A DNA stretch of 64,000 nucleotides from Anaeramoeba flamelloides (GCA_027625915.1 JANTQA010000012.1:14904501-14968500); one strand, 5' to 3'. Counted from the first letter of the stretch, positions 12,201-22,959 are shown. The notes: generated by a model from the letters alone, not told the origin. Translations and numbers: made by a program.

Positions 12201-13003
12201 TTGTTGCTAATTTCGAGGAGAATAAATATCATAAAAAAAATTTACTTACTTGTGCTAAAAGATCGACATTGTCAGATTGTAACAAGCCAAAGAAAATTGG
12301 AACCACGTCTAATTCTAAAACATAACGAGTTTCAAGAGAATTACCAGAGCAAAGGTTTGAAAGAACCCAAGCTGATTCAAGCTTTTTGGTGTGTAATAAA
12401 ATTGTAATGTAAAAAAAGCAAAGTTGAATAAAACAAAACCTCAGATTATTAAGAAGAATAATTTATGCCAAGAATGCAAAGGGATATTTACTTGAAGTAT
12501 TGGGTTTGTAAAATCTTGAACAAATTCTACAAAATAGGGGACTATAAGAGTTTTAATGATCTCAGTAATCGGTGGCTCTTCTTCGGAACTGATGATTTTT
12601 CTTATCATTCTTGCAGAATCTTCTTGGACGTTTACATCTTGAGATTTGATTCCATTTACAAAAACGTCCAAATTGTCCAACTTTTCAAGGTTTGATCAAG
12701 GTTGTTGGATTAGAAAAAAGTTTTGTCCTTTGAATAACTTGATAAGTGAAAGCTAACTGACCTTAAAAAAAAAAAAAAAAAAAATTTATTTACAGTCGGA
12801 TTTTCATCAATCCCAAAAGAAAGATTTTCAGTTGACTTTCCTTCTGTAAAGGATAATTTTCGTCTTTTCATTAAAATTTCATCTCTTTTATTCTTTGAAA
12901 TATTAACAACCAATTCTTGTCTCTTATTTCGAGAAATGTCACTTGTTACTTTTTGTTTAAAGAGTTTTTGTCGCCTATTTAGTTTATTTTTAAATCCAGA
13001 CAT
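6239..13003 (-). CDS. importin subunit alpha (karyopherin alpha), seven exons
   Basis: Adaptor that binds nuclear localisation signals and couples cargo to importin beta. Exons, in reading order: 13003-12794, 12680-12492, 12381-12250, 7722-7698, 7582-7416, 7261-7098 and 6932-6239. All junctions keep phase and give 526 residues, the usual family length. Exon 1 is the importin-beta-binding domain (basic; KNKRDEILMKRRK). Later exons are armadillo repeats that follow the family column by column, with SAWVLSN, IWALGNIG, SSWTLSI, ISWGLAF, SCWTLSN and AFWAISN, i.e. the W-x3-N ladder that grips basic signals; two repeats lack the Asn. The tail is acidic. Ordinary introns are 110-165 nt with GTAA/GTTA donors. 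Intron 3 is 4527 nt and exon 4 is only 25 nt. The 19-residue stretch spanning the exon 3-exon 4 junction has exactly the family length, which supports the microexon. Confidence 0.9.
8110..8330 (+). repeat. ~200 bp dispersed repeat, copy 1
   Basis: Direct repeat of 17996-18195. Shared landmarks in order are AATATGT..CCTA, ATGGAAAACTGA, CAAATACCTTC, AAATAAATAAAGTTTC, AACTTTTTCTT and ATTATGTATATTTTTA. It ends just before the LINE in this copy. The other copy has no LINE behind it, so the repeat is not part of the LINE. Non-coding. Confidence 0.75.
8340..11045 (+). mobile_element. decayed non-LTR retrotransposon (LINE, AP-endonuclease type)
   Basis: Pieces appear in the expected order: an AP-endonuclease signature GDFNFINF at about 8347, a linker region (8563-8880), the reverse-transcriptase N-terminus with NYRPISINQSLPRLFLKML (about 9336-9395), motif A IDIAKCFDSIN (about 9553), motif B GVFQGDPLSPILF (about 9673), a damaged motif C near 9760 in which the two Asp are replaced, a thumb-like IQLIYGLEVYNYE (about 10075), and a C-terminal segment with EHFLWICP (10613-11044). 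Many stops and frameshifts make it non-functional. It sits antisense in an importin-alpha intron and is itself split by an insertion at 10433-10625. A relative is at 19320-20290. Confidence 0.85.
10433..10625. mobile_element. GTGCC-tandem element inserted in the LINE
   Basis: Interrupts the LINE between its thumb region and its C-terminal segment. One side starts TGTTGTTAGGTTTTTTTTAC; the other side carries AGTGCC-type units in tandem (read on + as GGCACTTTATGGCACTC, then GGGCACTTGGCAGCACT). The core is an inverted repeat around GAGTAAAATCTTTTA with flanks GCTTTTCCAGAATTTAAAAG / CTTTTAAATACTG. Relatives are near 15664-15900, 19160-19310, 25043-25190 and 25344-25560. Family unassigned. Confidence 0.6.
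11727..11934 (+). repeat. R190 dispersed repeat copy
   Basis: Carries the family landmarks CCACTATTAAAA, GATCGATCAGCTAAGAACC and the 3' edge CAGGGATTGTAAACCTTAAA. It lies in importin-alpha intron 3. The 5' border is approximate. Confidence 0.65.
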
Positions 13004-13936
13004 AATGATTTTTGTGAATAAAAGACAAAAAATGAGAAATCCTTTCATTTTTGAAATATCCTTTATTTCGATCTGTCCAAAATAGGTTTTATTGTCGTGC
13101 TAATATATAAAATTTTTTGACTTCTTACTTCGGGTTTGGTTAGTATCAAGGGATGTGTTTCTACCAAGGAGAAACCTACAATTAAAGTAAGTTGTTGTTG
13201 GGTGTAAATCACAAGATATTTGTGATCTTGATGTTTCAAATGCCTATCTAAAAAATCGATTAGTCAAGATGTGATTTCAAAAATTTGTTAATCTTATCAA
13301 TTCAAACAACCAATTGTATTGGTAAATTCCAGAAAAAAATCTGCTCTTCGCCTCAAATTTAAAGGTTTTATTATCAATATTCTGACTCCAAAGTTGCAAA
13401 ATATCTTTCTTAAATTAGTTTTGAAATGTAGATCCTTGTTAAAAATTTCAATTGATTTAAATAATTAAACAATATTCTCAATATATTATTGTTAAAAAAA
13501 CTATTTTTCAGAGATTGAATATATGGTGAATATAAAACAGTTTATTTAAATAGAAAAAAAACGAAACTAATCTAATCAGTATTTGGGTTTTTAAACAAAA
13601 AATTTTTGGATTAAATATTGAAATTAAAAAACTATTGAAAAATAGTTTCTTTGGGGTTTTTAATATGAAATTTAAAATATTTTCAATTTTGTTATTTTAA
13701 ATCATGTTTGGAAAAATTATTAAAATAAAAATTCAAAAAATTGTAATTTGTAATTGTGATCATTTGGAAAAAAAAATGAATTATTTATCTTTTTATAATA
13801 ATTAAAATGGAATTTTTTAGATTGCAATTACTTATTGAACATTAGATAAATAATAGGATTTACTTTCCAGTACAATAGACTTTACCCATAGATAAAAATA
13901 ATGTGACCTTAGGCATTTATGGTAACAATCATATTC

Positions 13937-14487
13937 TAAACTCCATTTCACTCAAAGGTGCCCAGCCAAAAAAAAATTCCTTATTTTTTAGTATCAACCA
14001 AAATAATATTGTTTAGAAATAAGGGAAATAATAAATTTTGGATTAAAGTTGATATTCTTAAAAGAAATATCTAAACAAACTATAATTTTCGAAAAAAATA
14101 AAATTTAAAAAAATTTGTTCCGAATCATTGGAATGTTGATATAAAATTTCTCAATTTCTTTCGAAAAGGAAAAAATGTTTAAAATAAAACTTTTTAAATA
14201 GTAAATACAGGCATTTTGAAAGAAATTACAAAACATCAATTTTTTAATGCTAATTAGGATTTTCAAAACTTTTTTTTCAAATTGAATATTTTTAAAAGAA
14301 AAAATAGAGAAAAAAGAAGAAAAGGAGGGAAAATCAAAAAAGATAAAAGAAAAAAAAATTGATCAAATTAGAAAAAAATATTTTGATCAAAAATTGAAAT
14401 TTTAGTTTGAAATTAATAATGAATTAAAATCTTTGAATATGTTTTATATTTAATAAAAATGTGCTTTTTTGACTGAAAGTTGGTTTT
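13937..14487. mobile_element. F2 MITE-like element, copy P
   Basis: The left end reads TAAACTCCATTTCACTCAAA followed by GGTGCCCAGCC; the right end, inverted, reads AAACCAACTTTCAGTCAAAA. The interior aligns with 28856-29280. Length matches the minus-strand copy at 26842-27395. Non-coding; the right border is approximate. Confidence 0.55.
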
Positions 14488-15002
14488 TTTCAGTGTTTAT
14501 TAATATTTTATTTCCACACTATAAAAAGTATTTGTAACATTGAATAAAGAAAAAATATCCGCCCCTCAACATTACTCGACATTCTTAGTTAAAATGTCTA
14601 AGAAATAAATGAATAGGACTCTTTATTTCTAGAAATATTACATATATTAAGGTCTAAAACTACTAAATAATGGAAAGAAGATTATAATGAATAAGGTTTT
14701 TAGCAATTTTATATTAGTTCTGAGTAGATTGATCTTTAATAGATTTGAATTTTAATTGTAGTTTCATAGTTGTTAAATAATATTTTTTATATTATTTCTA
14801 AAATCCAAATTTATTAGTGATTAGATTAATATACTGACAGCTAGGTTCAACAACTTTTGGTTGTGAGGTTTAGATCAAAATTTTTATTTAATTTTGTTTT
14901 TATTAGGAGCTTGTCAAAAAATTTTTTTTCTGAAATTGAGTAAAAGGGAAATAAAATTTTCAATTGAAAAATCAAAAATAAAATTTTTTAAAATGACTTC
15001 AG

Positions 15003-15198
15003 ATATATTAGTCTTATCTCTTCAATTTGAATTTCGGTAAAAAAAAATATAAATTGTCAAAAAAATGACCTTTTGAATAACTATTATCAATCCTTACGAA
15101 GTACAGGATTAATCAGTTAAGTACCAAAATAATATTTTTCTACACTTAATTCAAGATTATTATTTTTTTTTTCAGTTTCAAGGATTGAAAAATTTACC
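15003..15198 (+). repeat. R190 dispersed repeat copy
   Basis: Starts ATTAGTCTTATCTCTTCAAT, carries GGATTAATCAGTTAAGTACC, and ends CAAGGATTGAAAAATTTACC. All three blocks match the other copies in order. Confidence 0.65.
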
Positions 15199-15663
15199 TA
15201 TTAAATCTTCTTAATTAAAAAAAAAACAAAAAATACTCTCAAAAATTGTGATAATAATTGGAAAATTTAAACAAATTCAATACATAATTGAAAATTTATA
15301 TAAATACCTCCATGATTTATAGTTTAAAATTGGGTTAGCCGTCAGTATTAATTTTCTGTTGAACTATATGTCTTATTTGAAATAAAATGAAAAAAAAAAA
15401 AAAAAAAAACACACATTGAATTTGTTTCATAAAAAGGTGATTTTTTACAACTTTCTATGGGATTGCCAAGCCTATGAAAATAATCACAAAATTTCAATAT
15501 CTGAATTAAAAAAATTAATTTACCTAATATATTAAAAAATAATATTATTTCTTATTTTTGATAGTATAACAAAAAAGATTCAGTATACTTATTAGCCTTA
15601 GTAGGCAATAAAAATTATTTTTGATTCTTTATTAAATTTTTAATATAAAAATTTAGGATTTGG

Positions 15664-15900
15664 TGTGGTGTTGTAGAGTGCCGTAAAGTACCTAGATTTT
15701 TTTTTTAATTTTAGAAATAAATTGAAAATATCAAAAATTTTCTTTTTATTCCTAAAAATAAAAAAAAACTAATGATGGTTTTCTTGTGTTTTTTTTGTTT
15801 TATTTGTTAAGTGTTCTAGGTTTTTTTTACTTTTTGAAATAAATAGAAAATTTTAATAAATTTTCGGTTTATTTCTAAAAGTAAAAAAAATCTAACGAAA
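15664..15900. repeat. GTGCC-tandem family copy
   Basis: Opens with TGTTGTAGAGTGCCGTAAAG then TACCTAGATTTTTT, and near 15809 has TGTTCTAGGTTTTTTTTACT as at the start of the element inserted in the LINE. A palindromic core of A/T-rich sequence follows. It may be two neighbouring partial copies. Confidence 0.45.
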
Positions 15901-16709
15901 ATCAATAGATTTTACAAATAAAACAAAAAACTCAAGAAAACTTCAGAACATGCATGAGAAGTTAATAACCCCTCTCTTAAATAATAATAAAGTAAAGTGA
16001 AAACTTTTATAAAATAGAAAACCAGATAAAAATTTTAAAAAAAGTCCTCACATTTATAAAATAATTATATTTTTGACCACTTGACTTTCTTTATTACTGG
16101 GTTCAAAATAACACATACAGTAAAGTTTAATCTGTACTTGGTTAGAAAATGTATGTTTTTTATATTATGGGAGGTTTTATACATTAAAAGATCCAAGAAA
16201 CGAATAATAAATAATAGTAAATATGTTATTTGTATTATAAAGATCTACTATCAAAAGAAATTCTAAAAATCAAAGGATCAAAATGAATATTTATCTCTCA
16301 AAAAAAAATGTTCCTTTTATGAAAATTTTTTCAAAAAAACAAATCAATATTTATCAAAAAATTGTGACTATTACGAAAAATTTTTACAAATTTTAAACCC
16401 TACTTTAAAATTCACTTAATATATCGAAGAGTTTACATTCAAAAATAATTGTCCTTAAATGTACTATGGGGTAGTCAATTAGGTTTTATGTCATATTCAT
16501 AAGAAAAAAAAAGCTGCTGTTTTGAATTTGAAACATAAATCTTATTCTCAAAACTTGTCTTTTCTTGGTTAGCTAAACCATTAAATCAAATTTTTCATTC
16601 AAATCTTGTCAAAAAAATTGGAATTTGTGAACAACACTCCAAACCTAAAGTTTATATGAACCCACAAAAGGATTTCATTTGTGCAAACATTTAAAACATT
16701 TTTTTAAAA

Positions 16710-17108
16710 ATGGACTATTTAATGACCTTTCTAGATTTAGATCAAACGGAACACTGTATCAGCTGCTTGAATAGTCCAACAATCTATTGTCCGCAAATAA
16801 AAAAATGTATTTGTTCACATTGCTTTTCTAATTTGGATGAGCATGAAAAAAATCGTCAATGGTTTTATAACCTTGAAAAAAAAGAATTTACTTCTGTTGC
16901 ACCATCTGGGCAAGGTAAAAATCTTTCAACGAATAAAACAATAAACAAAAACAATTTTGGTTCTGTTTGAGTTGAAAAAAAGACACTCAAATTATTTCGA
17001 TCCTTTTCGAATCAACAATTTTGTCGGTATCCAAATTCTTGTTGCATATTTTTTTTTTTATTCAAAAGTTTTTTGAACAATTATGATGATAAAAACCAAG
17101 TCTTTTAA
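16710..17108 (+). CDS. candidate small Cys-rich (zinc-binding-like) protein, function unknown
   Basis: ATG at 16710 opens a frame with a Cys cluster C-x2-C-x7-C-x5-C-x-C-x2-C at residues 17-39 (CISC, YCPQIKKCICSHC), which suggests a small zinc-binding fold; no family is recognised. Unspliced, the frame stops at 16970 (86 residues). A donor CAAG|GTAAAA at 16914/16915 and an acceptor TTTGAG ending at 16971 would instead join residues 1-68 to a second exon 16972-17108 (113 residues total) with more Cys (FCRYPNSCC). Codon content of the first exon looks better than background. Either form is possible, and expression data would be needed to choose. Confidence 0.4.
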
Positions 17109-17322
17109 GATCCTTTGAATAAGGGATAATAAAAAAGAAACTACGACATTTTTTATACGTCCAGTACGCACATCGAATTTTAAATTGGAAACAACAACAA
17201 CACACTTCATTTTCCCAAAGTTATGTTTACACACTGTTAAATTCATCGATCTTATTGTCTCTTTAGAATAACATGAAACACTCAACGAATTAAAATTGTT
17301 TTCCTTGGTAAGAGTGAATTTA

Positions 17323-17782
17323 CTGTTGAGAGAAAAATGTTGTCAAGAGAAAAATAGTTGGACAGAAATTTTAATTGGGAACATTAATAGAAAATGATTT
17401 TTAATTTCTTTCGTTTGTGAAATAACTAAAGAAAATAACAATAATCTACTTATTAGAATAAGGATTAATGTAATTCTACCCTTTCAAAACCCATATCTCT
17501 TATAATCTGAAGCAAGTATAAACATTATCATTTTCAGAATTAATAGTAAACTTTTCAACAACTTGGATTTTTGTTAAAATAGCAAGATCTACTTTAGTTA
17601 TCAACCATTCAAATGAGTATTCTACACACACCAGAGATTAATGAACTTGTAACACATTTAAACCTGAATTTATATAAAATTCACCTAGTTATCAATAGGA
17701 TTTGATTTTCAATTTTACTAATGTTCCCAATTAAAAATGGTATACAACCGTTTTTCAGTGCCCAACATTTTTCTCTCAACAG
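17323..17782. mobile_element. TTA-flanked element with CTGTTG ends, copy 1
   Basis: Left end CTGTTGAGAGAAAAATGTTG, right end the inverse CAACATTTTTCTCTCAACAG. Second inner inverted blocks are TTTTAATTGGGAACATTA and TAATGTTCCCAATTAAAA. TTA directly flanks both sides (17320-17322 and 17783-17785). The second copy, 37169-37606, shares ends, inner blocks and the TTA duplication. A 3-bp TWA duplication is typical of PIF/Harbinger, but no transposase is present. Non-coding. Confidence 0.8.
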
Positions 17783-17823
17783 TTAAACCTCGTACAAAAA
17801 AAGGGATGGTATTTTTTAATGTT

Positions 17824-18003
17824 TACAATCCCTGAAATTTGAAAATGGATTATCTTGTATTGGGTGTAGTGACTTGTTAATTTGGATCTTAGCTGATCGA
17901 TCTTCAACTTTGTATGGATTTTAATAGTGGTTCAAAAAGGCAATTTTTGACAATTTATAATTTTTTTTACCGAAATCAGAATTGAAGGGCATAAGACTAA
18001 TAT
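17824..18003 (-). repeat. R190 dispersed repeat copy, joined to the 8110-type repeat
   Basis: Starts GTTTACAATCCCTGAAATTT and includes CTTAGCTGATCGATCTTCAA and the far edge GAATTGAAGGGCATAAGACT. It is the minus-strand form of the repeat at 11727 and 32188. The copy of the 8110-8330 repeat (17996-18195) follows immediately. Confidence 0.7.
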
Positions 18004-18195
18004 GTCCCTACGACCCAAAAAACACTAAAAAATGGAAAACTGATCAAATACCTTCCATTAATACAATTAAAAAAACAAAATGAAAAAATAAAAATAAATA
18101 AAGTTTCCATTTAACTTTTTCTTATAAACACTTTTTGCCAAAATGATTGAATTCTCACTTTGTATTATGTATATTTTTAGATACAGTATCTTGTT
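17996..18195 (+). repeat. ~200 bp dispersed repeat, copy 2
   Basis: Direct repeat of 8110-8330, with the same order of landmarks (ATGGAAAACTGATCAAATAC, AAATAAATAAAGTTTCCATT, TTATGTATATTTTTAGATAC). Non-coding. Confidence 0.75.
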
Positions 18196-18639
18196 TTAAC
18201 TCATTTACTAAAACAAATTCTAAATTATGGGAATTTTCTTTTCATAAAAGGGACGAATTTGGTCCTCAAATGTTTTTTTTAGTTTTAAATGGTAAAATTA
18301 AAAAAAAGTTAAACTAAAAACATAAACTCTCTGGAAAACCATTCTAATTTAATATATTAACTTATTCTTTGATTTCAAGCTTTTCTCAACCCCAATTTTT
18401 CAAAAAAAAATAAAAAAGTGCACACTAATTCCAAAAAATATTTTCGATATTCAAAAGTTGAGAGTGTTTTTATTCTAAAAAAATTTTATCACAGTGGTTA
18501 ATTGAATTAAGTTATAAACTTAATTTCGAAAAATATTAATCAGAAAAAAATAGTGCTGAATTTTATTAAGGACATATACTGGAAGGTATTAAAAAAATTT
18601 TGATTTTTGTGTTGTTTAATTGAAATTTTTGTTCCCTTT

Positions 18640-18810
18640 TCCGCAATTAACGACTGATATTTGAATTATAAATGGGACAAAATTTTCACTTCCTTTTCAT
18701 ATTTTTCTTTTGTAAGTATACGTCTCAAAGAAGTAGGTTTCAATTTGTGGTATTTCTATTAAAGATAAATAGAAAATGAACTGAAATTTTTTCCCAATTT
18801 TAATTCAAAT
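18640..18810 (-). repeat. dispersed repeat shared with 30085-30190 and 56385-56520
   Basis: On the minus strand it carries TTACAAAAGAAAAATATGAA, then ATTTATAATTCAAATATCAG and TCGTTA, matching the minus strand at 56385-56520 and, more weakly, the plus strand at 30085-30190. The 56 kb copy has an open frame over this block; this copy does not. Confidence 0.5.
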
Positions 18811-19159
18811 ACCAGTAAATAAAAAAAAAATCTCTAAATTATAGTATTTTTGAAATACACTCGCATTATAAACATTATTATTAATAACAATTTTGAAAAA
18901 CGTTAATCCCGTTATTATATATTATTGGTAATTGAAAAAAAAATTATCGATATCTTCATCGATTTCTAAGTACAAATATTTTTTTGCACAAAATACAAGA
19001 TTTTGTTTTTCTTTTATTCTAATCATAAACATAAGAATATCTATTTAGGTAATTTGTGAAATTTCTAAGTTTTAATATGGAAGTAGACCCTTTCCATTTT
19101 AAACTATTTCTTGTTATTAGATTTTCTTTATTTCTTAAATCAAATAAAAATTGCTTGAT

Positions 19160-19310
19160 ATTTTCTTTTCAGTTCTCAATTTCAAAAAAAAAACACTGTA
19201 CATTATTAGGTTCTCAGGAATTTAAAATAATTGAGTTAAATCAAAAGATTTTTCTCTATTATTTTGGGTTCTGGGAAATCTAGGCACTTGGTAGCACTTA
19301 AATACATAAC
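19160..19310. repeat. GTGCC-tandem family copy
   Basis: Contains GAATTTAAAATAATTGAGTT, AGATTTTTCTCTATTATTTT and the end GGCACTTGGTAGCACTTAA, as in the copy inserted in the 8.3-11 kb LINE. It abuts the 3' side of the second LINE fragment. Confidence 0.5.
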
Positions 19311-19319
19311 TATTTATTT

Positions 19320-20290
19320 GTATTGTTCTATATCTAATAATTTTTTAAATATTCTTGACCTTCCCATCCATAACTATTTATTATTAAATTTTCTATAAAT
19401 TGATTAATTTTTTTATTTAATAAATCTAAGTTTTCTACTTTCTGTTGATATTTTGATTATCTATTTTTGAACATTTGAACTTGGTCTGAAATGTGTTCAA
19501 ACCCCAGAATTTTTTTTTTTTTTTTTGGGTTTAAATCTTTTTTTAAAGATTGAAATTTTCTGGCTTGATCTTTTTTTTTTTTCAGTTTTATAAATTACTA
19601 TTGGGAAATATGGATTAATTTCTAAGAAATTTGTGACGTTTTTATTTATACAAACATCTATCAGGTTAAAATATTTTTGGGTTAAATTAAAGATAGCCAA
19701 TCCATAAAATAATTGACTAATGAATATTGATTTAAAAATTTGTAATTTTGCTCCATTTGGCTAACTTTTGTTTGGTTAAAAATCATTTTGATTTTTGTAA
19801 AATTATCTTTTACTTTTTTTAAAATTTTTTTTGTAAATGTTTCTCTTTATCAAGCCAAATTCCTAAATATTTTATTTCTGATAATTGATTTGGTTTTATA
19901 GGTTTTATCAATATTTGGGTTCATTCCAAATTCTTGGATAATTTTCGAAATTTATTATAAACTTTTTGTCAATTACTGGAATAGGGTCTTCCTTTATTAA
20001 AATTAAATCATCTGTAAAAATTTGAACATGATGAACTAATCTTTTATTTTTTTTAATTAAAAAAGAAATGGCTGATAAATACAAACATCAAAGGGGAAAG
20101 AGGATCCCCTTGATAAACTCCTATTCCTTCTTTTTATAATATTTTTGTAACCAAATTTTTATTTTTGTATTTTTAATATATTTATTGAGTTCATCGTGAA
20201 ACTAATATATGACTAATTTTATCAAAGCATTTTTTAATATCGATTATGACAATAAAAAATTCTTTATTTTTTTCAAAGTTCGAATAATGA
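19320..20290 (-). mobile_element. decayed LINE fragment (reverse transcriptase), minus strand
   Basis: Read on the minus strand from 20290: motif A IVIIDIKKCFDKI (about 20255), motif B GVYQGDPLSPLMF (about 20115), motif C with an intact two-Asp core, FTDDLILI (about 20010), a motif E-like EIKYLGIWLDKE (about 19870), a thumb-like SQLFYGLAIFNL (about 19700), and IVIYKTE (about 19590), which parallels the IYKTE of the 8.3-11 kb copy. Numerous stops and frame changes; the endonuclease part and 5' end are missing. Same lineage as the intronic LINE, but a different and better kept copy at motif C. Confidence 0.8.
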
Positions 20291-20754
20291 ATTTAGAACA
20301 GTTATTCTTGTATCTAATTTTTTTTGAAAAAACAAATTGAGAATCTGGTAAAAAGTAATTTTTTAATTTATTTATTTGATGCGAGAAAGAAGTTCTTAAA
20401 GAAAATTTATCAAAATAAAAAAAAGAGTGGAACAAAAAAAAAAAAAAAAAGTGACTATTTTGAATGGAATAGAAATTTCGAAAAAAAAAGAAAAGAAAAA
20501 AGTCTTTTGTGTAAATAAGAACAAAAATAAATTTCGAGACTCTGAACAAAAACAAAAAAAGTAAAACTTTCATAAAAAATTTGAAATTATATTTTTTAAA
20601 CTTTGTCAAGATCAAAAAAACTCAAAACTCATCACATATTAATAAGAATGGGCCAACATACTAATTAATTGTGTTCCAAGACTTGGGTTGTGCCATGCGT
20701 TGTTATCTCAAAATTTAAAATTCCAGTCTCAAATAAGATTTAGAATGGATTAGT

Positions 20755-20788
<34 letters not shown>

Positions 20789-20850
20789 AACTCCATAATA
20801 ATTTATGTTAATTTTATAATTTAAAATTTCAAAATATTAACAATAACAAG

Positions 20851-22959
20851 ATTTGCAATGTATTTGCCTCTGTAAGCCAAGTTTAAAATTGTTTAAAATT
20901 TTCAAAAAAGATGGATGTGATCTTCAACAAGCGAATAGATATGGGAAGAATGCTTTGACTTCTGTTTTATCCCGTGACCCAACCCTGGAATTACTGGTTT
21001 TTTTGGAAGAAAATGGACTGTCGCTTTCTAAACTTTTAAAAAGCCAATCCGGTGCATTTCTGCTGCATGGTTTTTGTCACCATTCTACACAGGTTTCAGA
21101 AAAAATATTAAAATACTTTCAAAAAGCTGGAATTGGACTCCTGGCAACAAACGGGTCCAAACAAACAATTTTACATGCTCTATGCAAAGGGAAACCAAGT
21201 GTTGAAAGTGTAAGTTTTCTGGTTCGAAAATTAGAGATAAATATTGATGCTCGGGATGAGTTTGGGAAAACTGCGCTTCACTATTTATGTGAGTGTAATC
21301 ATGTGAGTGTTGCATTGCTGGATACCTTTCTGCAAATGAAAGCAAAATTTAATTCCAAATCCGACCATAAAGAAATTCCCTTTCATCTTTATTGTAAAAC
21401 GCTTCGCCCTGATTTTGAAATAATCAAATGGTTTCTCGAAAGGGATAAAAATATGATCAATAAAAAGGATTCTCAGAATTTCACCCCATTTTCCAATCTT
21501 TGCAGAGGAACCGCCAGTTTGGAAATAATAAGGTATTGTCTTCACCATGCAAGGGGGAATCCGAACATCGCGGATAAGAATAATTTAACACCATGCTGTT
21601 ATATAATTCACCATTTTGCCTATCATGGGCAAAAACGAAATTCAGAAGAAAGAAATGAAATTTTGAAAGTTTTTATAAACAAAAATTTGAAGTTAAATAA
21701 GTTCCTGTATTCTAAGTTCACAGCATTCAATGCAATTGCATGTGAGATTACTTCTGATGAAATAATGAAACTGTGCATTGAAAAGGGTGGCAACCTCAAT
21801 TTGAAAAACGAGCAAAAGGAAACACCGTTTTATCATATTTGTTCTCATAACCCTAGCCTGGAATTACTCAAACTGTGTATAAAGAAAAAAGCAAATTTGA
21901 ATCTTAAAACTCGCTCCTCGTATACGCCATTTATGATGCTGTGTTCTGGAAATGTAACTTTAGAGATGCTTGAATTATGTGTCAAAAACGGGGCCAATCT
22001 CAATATCCTTACCGAAAGTAAATTAGATGCTTTTTATTTTTATTGTTGTTCCAATTCAATTGATTTTAAAATACTTCAATTTTTTATTAAGAATGATCCT
22101 AATTGCATTAAGCAAAATTATATAGGAAAATATGCATTGTATTATATTTGTAAAGAGGGTATCCCGCTGCCAACTATTAAGATTCTAAAAATTTTTTTAA
22201 AGAACAACATAAATGAGAATACACAAAATAAGAATCGGAACCAGAACCAGAACGAGAACAAGAACGAGAAAAAAGTTGAACTTACAAAGTCCCAAATTGA
22301 TTCAGTAAAGCCTTTATTTAAAAGGGGAGCATCTTTAAAAGTGATAAAATTTTTATTGGGTTCTGGATTGCATGTTAATCAAAAATTTGGTAAACGTGGT
22401 AAAAGTTTGTTTCATCTCTTAGCTGAAGGTAATATGAGCAAAGAAACTTTCCATTATTTATTGGAGAGTGGTCTAAATATTGGTGAGAGGGACCTTATGC
22501 TCAGAACCCCTTTACACGGGTTATGTTTGTACACTGACCCAAGTTTTGAATTAGTTGAATTATTTATCAAATACGGTGCAGATGTTAATGCGTTGGATAA
22601 ATATGTTGAGTCACCTTTACATTTAATATGTCAAAAAAAAAAATTGAATTTTAATATATTGAAATTGTTCCTTGACAATGGTGGTAATATTGGTATACAA
22701 AATCGAAGCGAGTGGAATGTTTTCCATGTGTTATGTAAACAAAATCCTTCCCCTGAAATAATTCAATTGTTTTTAGAAAATGGTGCTAATAAAGAAGCTA
22801 AACATGTAAGTGTTTTTGAGAATTTTTTTCTTTTTAAATTGTTTTTTATTTTTTTTTCTTTTGACGTTATTTTTTATTTTTTATTTTTTATTTTTTATTT
22901 TTTTTTTTATTTATTTTTTTTTATTTTTGTGGATTTATTTTATTCAGAAACTCATATAA
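20851..22959 (+). CDS. ankyrin-repeat protein, 5' end unresolved
   Basis: Main exon about 20851-22805, intron 22806-22947 (GTAAGT...TTCAG), then a four-codon last exon 22948-22959 ending TAA. About 17 ankyrin units of 34-35 residues are visible, e.g. TALHYLC, TPFYHICSHNPSLELLKLCI, TPLHGLC and SPLHLIC, so it is a protein-protein interaction solenoid; partners are unknown. A basic/Asn-rich linker interrupts the array near residues 450-470. No in-frame ATG precedes about residue 200: the frame begins in mid-repeat, after a possible acceptor AACAAG at 20850, so at least one upstream exon is missing from this model or the gene is 5'-truncated. The end, KHKLI, also cuts a repeat short. It may be a gene fragment. 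Confidence 0.75.

Larger units (their letters stand above)
7723..12249 (-). other. giant intron 3 of importin alpha
   Basis: Starts with donor GTAAGT (on the minus strand, next to 12250) and ends with acceptor AATAG at 7723. It is some 30 to 40 times longer than the other six introns of this gene. It contains, on the opposite strand, a decayed LINE (8340-11045) with an inserted GTGCC-type element, plus the 8110-8330 repeat and an R190 copy (11727-11934). About 11045-11730 and 11935-12200 are A/T-rich with nothing I recognise. Confidence 0.8.
13004..16709. other. intergenic region 5' of importin alpha
   Basis: No exon recognised. It contains an F2 element (about 13937-14487), an R190 copy (15003-15198), a GTGCC-type repeat (about 15664-15900) and long A/T tracts. 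The first ~150 bases upstream of the importin-alpha start (13004-13150) must include its promoter, but I see no motif I can name. About 13200-13930 is plain A/T-rich sequence. Confidence 0.55.

Noticed and set aside
17058-17285. Minus-strand frame with KHNFGKMKCVVVVSNLKF
   Set aside because: No ATG near its start, no recognisable family, and it overlaps the possible second exon of the Cys-rich candidate; not enough support.
20244-20615. Phe-rich minus-strand frame and its plus-strand partner 20324-20518
   Set aside because: Runs over homopolymers at the 5' side of the LINE fragment; frames do not match the reverse-transcriptase motifs.
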